Below, in pieces: positions 60,689-63,736 of a stretch of DNA of 63,736 bases. Below the pieces are notes generated by a model. That model searched no databases. It had not been told where the DNA came from and saw nothing but the letters and a program-made list of their open reading frames with translations. The stretch's first letter is position 1, and each line of letters starts with the position of its first letter. The position numbers and the translations under genes were made by a program. This stretch comes from an uncultured Lachnospiraceae bacterium (GTDB lineage Bacteria; Bacillota; Clostridia; Lachnospirales; Lachnospiraceae): positions 1 to 63,736 of the forward strand of contig CAMXQE010000025.1 of assembly GCA_947246015.1 (NCBI GenBank), given 5' to 3'.

Positions 60689-61984
60689 TTAAACACGTTC
60701 TGGTTCACTTAACAGTTTTTCCACGGAAACAAGTTTCACGCAGAGTACGAAAATCTTCGTGGCATCCGCCATTTCTTCCGGAGTAGGGAAGGTCGGAGCG
60801 ATACGGATATTGGAATCTTCCGGGTCAATGCCGTAAGGATAGGTCGCACCCGCGCCCGTAAGCACCACACCCAGCGATTTGCACTTTGCAACGATTGCTT
60901 TTGCACATCCGGGCATAGATTGGAAGGAAATGAAATAACCGCCTCTTGGCTTAATCCAGCTTCCGATTCCTGTTTCTCCAAGTTCAGTATCCAGCATGTT
61001 AAGTACCGCTTCAAATTTGGGACGGAGAATTTCTGCATGTTTTTTCATATGGGCTTTCAGTCCGTCGATATTTTGGAAAAATCTTGCATGGCGCAGCTGG
61101 TTAATCTTATCATGCCCGATAATCTGTGCATCCATGAACATTTTAATGTACTCCATGTTTTTCTGGGAGGTGGCAATCGCAGATACGCCGGCTCCGGGAA
61201 AACTTACCTTCGAGGTGGATGCAAAGATGTACACCATATCCGGATTACCGGCCTTTTCGCATTCATCCAGAATATTTAAAATCTCATCCTGTATTTCGTC
61301 ATAAATGTGGTGGATACAGTATGCGTTGTCCCAGAAAATCCGGAAGTCCTGCGCCTTCGGTTTCAGGTTTGCAAACCTGCGCACCACTTCGTCCGAGTAG
61401 GAGATACCCGTAGGATTGGAATATTTGGGCACGCACCAGATTCCTTTTACTGCGTCGTCATTGTTTACGTATTGCTCCACCATGTCCATATCCGGCCCGT
61501 CTTCGTACAGTGGAATGTTAATCATCTCGATGCCGAACAATTCTGTAATTTTGAAGTGACGGTCATATCCGGGAACCGGGCATAAAAACTTAACCTTGTC
61601 CAGTTTGCACCAGGGAGTGGAACCGTTCACACCCTTTACCATGGAACGTATCACGGTATCGTACATGATATTCAGGCTGGAATTGCCGCATACGATTACA
61701 TTGTCTTTGGGAACCCCCATCATATCGGCAAGGAGACGCCGGCACTCACCGATGCCGTCCCAATCCCCGTAATTTCTTGTATCGTTTCCCAACAGAGTAT
61801 GCATATCTGCTTCACTGTTGATGATGTCCAGCATCGGCATGGATAATGCTAACTGTGAAGCGCCCGGCTTCCCCCTTGCCATATTCAGGGAAAGCCCCAT
61901 TGCTTCCGCTTTCTTATATTCTTCCTCCAAAGCGGCTTTCAGTGTTAATAGTTCCTCACGAGTCATGTCTTTATAGGCTTTCAT
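60689..61984 (-). CDS. PLP-dependent aminotransferase, aspartate type Ic (Aminotran_MocR)
   Basis: 431 residues. LNMARGKPGASQL and DTRNYGDWDGIGECRRLLAD at the N-terminus, PKYSNPTGISYSD, the internal aldimine lysine in FASTSKVSFPGAG, and the IKPRGGYFIS segment. These features identify the PF12897 subgroup (class Ic aspartate aminotransferases), which makes oxaloacetate and glutamate from aspartate and 2-oxoglutarate. No MocR-type DNA-binding domain is attached. Monocistronic. Confidence 0.88.
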   Translation of the reverse strand: MKAYKDMTREELLTLKAALEEEYKKAEAMGLSLNMARGKPGASQLALSMPMLDIINSEADMHTLLGNDTRNYGDWDGIGECRRLLADMMGVPKDNVIVCGNSSLNIMYDTVIRSMVKGVNGSTPWCKLDKVKFLCPVPGYDRHFKITELFGIEMINIPLYEDGPDMDMVEQYVNNDDAVKGIWCVPKYSNPTGISYSDEVVRRFANLKPKAQDFRIFWDNAYCIHHIYDEIQDEILNILDECEKAGNPDMVYIFASTSKVSFPGAGVSAIATSQKNMEYIKMFMDAQIIGHDKINQLRHARFFQNIDGLKAHMKKHAEILRPKFEAVLNMLDTELGETGIGSWIKPRGGYFISFQSMPGCAKAIVAKCKSLGVVLTGAGATYPYGIDPEDSNIRIAPTFPTPEEMADATKIFVLCVKLVSVEKLLSEPERV

Positions 61985-62127
61985 AATGCATCTTTCCTTT
62001 TTTTGTATTTTGGTATTTTGTGCTGCATGTCAATCGGCATGAAAATCCGATTTCATCATATTTTACCATTTTCCGGCTATGGATGCAATAGTCCGATTTA
62101 GGCGTGGATTTTAAAAGTTGCTTCGGT

Positions 62128-62886
62128 TTATGTTTCTGCGTTCATCGCTCTTTTTGACATCTTCGTCATCATTTTTCCGATAAAGAGCGGGTGACGGTAA
62201 GAGAATTTCATCTGTACGGTTTGACTCAGGGAATGGCAGATGATAAATTTGTCCGACATAATCCGGTCGGCAAGTCCGTATCCGACTTTTTGGGCATCCG
62301 CCTTAAATTCTTTCGGAATGGGAAGTCCGGATGCCGAGCGGGTGTCAGTCAGCGGCGGATGGAATAAATGGAAGGAAATTCCATATTCCTCATTCTCTAT
62401 TTCAAGGCATTTCGCCAGGGATTCCAGTGCACCCTTGGAAGATGCATACGGTGAGATATTTGCAAATCCGGTGACGCCTACGCCCGAACTGGTAAAAATA
62501 ATACGCCCGTTTCCGGCTTTACGCATATAAGGCAACACTGTTTTCGCTAAACGCAGAGCGCCGAAATAATTGATATCCATAATGTTCCGGTATATCTCAT
62601 AGTCCGTGTCTTTTTCGCTTTCAAACGTGCACAGACAGGCATTGTGTATGGCAATGTCTACCGTGCCGAACTGCCGGATTGCCTGTTGCACGCCGTTTTC
62701 GATACTGGAGAGGTCCCGGGCGTCCGCAATCACAGGCAACGCGGTATACGGATACTTTTCCTGCAGTTTTTCCACAGCGTCTGTCCGGATATCCAGTACC
62801 GTTACGGAATGTCCAAGTTCCAGCAGTCTTTTGGCAAGATAATATCCAATGCCCCGGTTTCCGCCGACAATTAATATGTTCGCCAT
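62128..62886 (-). CDS. Short-chain dehydrogenase/reductase
   Basis: About 252 residues. ANILIVGGNRGIGYYLAKRL is the NAD(P) glycine motif, followed by the structural NACL loop, GRIIFTSSGVG with the catalytic serine, and the active-site pair in SPYASSKGALESL. Substrate unknown. ATG 62886 begins the Rossmann strand; ATG 62898 would add four residues and overlap the TetR stop. It is translated directly after TetR and so is likely controlled by it. Confidence 0.88.
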   Translation of the reverse strand: MANILIVGGNRGIGYYLAKRLLELGHSVTVLDIRTDAVEKLQEKYPYTALPVIADARDLSSIENGVQQAIRQFGTVDIAIHNACLCTFESEKDTDYEIYRNIMDINYFGALRLAKTVLPYMRKAGNGRIIFTSSGVGVTGFANISPYASSKGALESLAKCLEIENEEYGISFHLFHPPLTDTRSASGLPIPKEFKADAQKVGYGLADRIMSDKFIICHSLSQTVQMKFSYRHPLFIGKMMTKMSKRAMNAET

Positions 62887-62888
62887 TT

Positions 62889-63581
62889 TTATAACCATGC
62901 TCCTTTCTCAACGTGCGAATTTGTGCCTTCGGGCACAAATTTGCGGTTGAAAGAATGCAATTCTTTCAACTTTACTCCTCCGATTTCTTTAAAAAAATTT
63001 TCTATGTGCCGGTGAGCTTCTTTCCGAAATACCTGTCTGTGTTCTTCGGACAATTTTCCGCAAAACAGCAGCCGCTGTGCGAAAAGGAAAATCGGCGCGT
63101 AAAATTTTACGGCTAAGTATCCGCTGTCTGTCTGGTTAATGATACCTGCCGCCGCCAGCATGGAAAATACCTGCGTCTGGAATGCCAGAGGTTTCTCAAA
63201 CATCCAGTAGTCATAGATTTTCTGCATTTCCTCGCTGTGGAGTTGTTCGATAAACAGCAGCCGCAGGATTTTATTGCAGAAATCGTCCATTAAATATTGT
63301 TCGAAAAAGCAGTCGCAGGTCGTTTGGAAGAAATCCCCGCCGGAGAAATCGGCAGAAACAGTCATCGCCTGCTCTAACTGGGACATCAGGCGGCACGCTT
63401 CCGCTTCAAACTGCTGCAGCAGTTCGTCCAAAACTGCCTGCTTGTTTTTAAAATGGTAATAGACGGAACTTTCTTTGATTTCCACACGCTTGCAGATATC
63501 CCGGATGGAAACTGCAGAGTAGCCGTTTTGGGAAAACAGGTCTAATGCAGTGTCCAGTATTTTTTGTTTTGTTTCGCTCAT
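62889..63581 (-). CDS. TetR/AcrR-family regulator
   Basis: 230 residues. The N-terminal helix-turn-helix is ILDTALDLFSQNGYSAVSIR followed by DICKRVEIKESSVYYHFKNK. The C-terminal ligand domain is helical. The last 25 or so residues (KLKELHSFNRKFVPEGTNSH and beyond) are translated hairpin repeat (62918-62970), so the original C-terminus was near ENFFKEIGG. It should repress its own operon with the SDR gene through the palindromes at 63597-63635. AAGGAGAATCC precedes ATG 63581. Confidence 0.92.
   Translation of the reverse strand: MSETKQKILDTALDLFSQNGYSAVSIRDICKRVEIKESSVYYHFKNKQAVLDELLQQFEAEACRLMSQLEQAMTVSADFSGGDFFQTTCDCFFEQYLMDDFCNKILRLLFIEQLHSEEMQKIYDYWMFEKPLAFQTQVFSMLAAAGIINQTDSGYLAVKFYAPIFLFAQRLLFCGKLSEEHRQVFRKEAHRHIENFFKEIGGVKLKELHSFNRKFVPEGTNSHVEKGAWL
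62918..62970 (-). repeat. Two-hairpin repeat inside the 3' end of the TetR gene
   Basis: AATTTGTGCC, TTCG, GGCACAAATT (62918-62941) is a perfect 10-bp stem with a UUCG loop. GTTGAAAGAAT, GCA, ATTCTTTCAAC (62946-62970) is a perfect 11-bp stem. The same stems occur at 58914 and 33643. Confidence 0.8.
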
Positions 63582-63596
63582 GGATTCTCCTTTTGT

Positions 63597-63635
63597 CTAA
63601 CAGTTGTTAGATAAATTATACCTAACAACTGTTAG
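63597..63635. promoter_or_regulatory. TetR operator: two facing CTAAC...GTTAG palindromes
   Basis: CTAACAGTTGTTAG (63597-63610) and its exact complement CTAACAACTGTTAG (63622-63635), 11 bp apart. Each is itself a near-palindrome. They lie immediately downstream of the TetR start codon side and on both sides of the -10 box. Confidence 0.8.
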
Positions 63636-63643
63636 AATGTCAA
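63615..63643 (-). promoter_or_regulatory. Consensus sigma-A promoter of the TetR-SDR operon
   Basis: On the minus strand TTGACA (63638-63643), 17 bp, TATAAT (63615-63620): a perfect match to consensus, overlapped by the operator palindromes. A strong promoter held down by the repressor fits autoregulation. Confidence 0.85.
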
Positions 63644-63736
63644 TGGGATTTAACAGAAACTGTTTGAGCTTTCTGTTTATTCATCTCTCATTCCGGAGAG
63701 GTAATAGAAATATGTGCTCTGCGGGTTCCACAGCGT

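Overview
The window looks like a chromosomal segment of a spore-forming, gut-type member of the Lachnospiraceae (Firmicutes, Clostridia). The evidence is spoVAA/spoVAB, AGGAGG-type ribosome binding sites, consensus sigma-A promoters, a mannose-family PTS, a glycyl radical diol dehydratase, FtsX-type ABC transporters with a GHKL/LytTR two-component system, and many short palindromic repeats. The species cannot be named from the sequence alone. There are no rRNA, tRNA, CRISPR or phage genes, and no complete insertion sequence was recognised.

Layout. 1-1032: decayed DUF2284 gene and a palindrome-rich intergenic zone. 1033-9327: chemotaxis receptor, secreted protein, an AAA ATPase plus HNH nuclease pair that resembles Septu/retron effector modules, spoVAA-spoVAB, and a Ca/Na antiporter. 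9609-13413: Na/Pi transporter, GH105 unsaturated rhamnogalacturonyl hydrolase and an esterase. 13603-23966: a sugar-sensing block (binding protein, histidine kinase, response regulator, second binding protein, no permease) followed by a complete mannose-family PTS with its own HPr and Enzyme I. 24198-31291: methyltransferase, ABC-2 exporter operon with a 103-bp tandem repeat, MATE pump. 31339-37431: truncated and intact copies of an AAA-like/PD-(D/E)XK protein, an oxidoreductase, deoB-deoC. 37415-42885: LytTR two-component system divergent from a BceAB-like ABC transporter. 43249-46241: hydrolase, ogt, phosphoesterase, rhaD. 46267-48621: DUF2798-type membrane protein with a structured leader, a terminal-inverted-repeat element, a VOC protein, a small ORF with a consensus promoter, and a tandem two-hairpin motif ahead of rsgA. 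49676-52590: AEC transporter, a half-length MreB-like protein, TPR protein, PHP phosphatase. 53049-56793: glycyl radical diol dehydratase, its activase and one EutS/PduU-like shell protein. 56914-63581: a MerR gene interrupted by a MITE-like element, Rpn nuclease, PepSY lipoprotein, EutP/PduV, type Ic aminotransferase, SDR and TetR.

How the genes may work together. GH105 releases sugars from rhamnogalacturonan; RhaD splits rhamnulose-1-phosphate into DHAP and lactaldehyde; lactaldehyde can be reduced to 1,2-propanediol; and the glycyl radical enzyme can dehydrate that to propionaldehyde. EutS- and EutP-like proteins point to a microcompartment whose main shell genes are not in this window. 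DeoB and DeoC run parallel deoxyribose breakdown. The membrane sensing block probably controls the adjacent PTS.

The strongest unusual signals are (a) the ATPase/HNH pair, (b) a MITE-like element caught inside a MerR gene with a 6-bp target duplication, with two relatives elsewhere, (c) a tandem RNA-like motif with compensatory stem changes upstream of rsgA, (d) an HPr that keeps His15 but has Arg at the Ser46 position, and (e) modular hairpin repeats directly before or at the ends of several genes.
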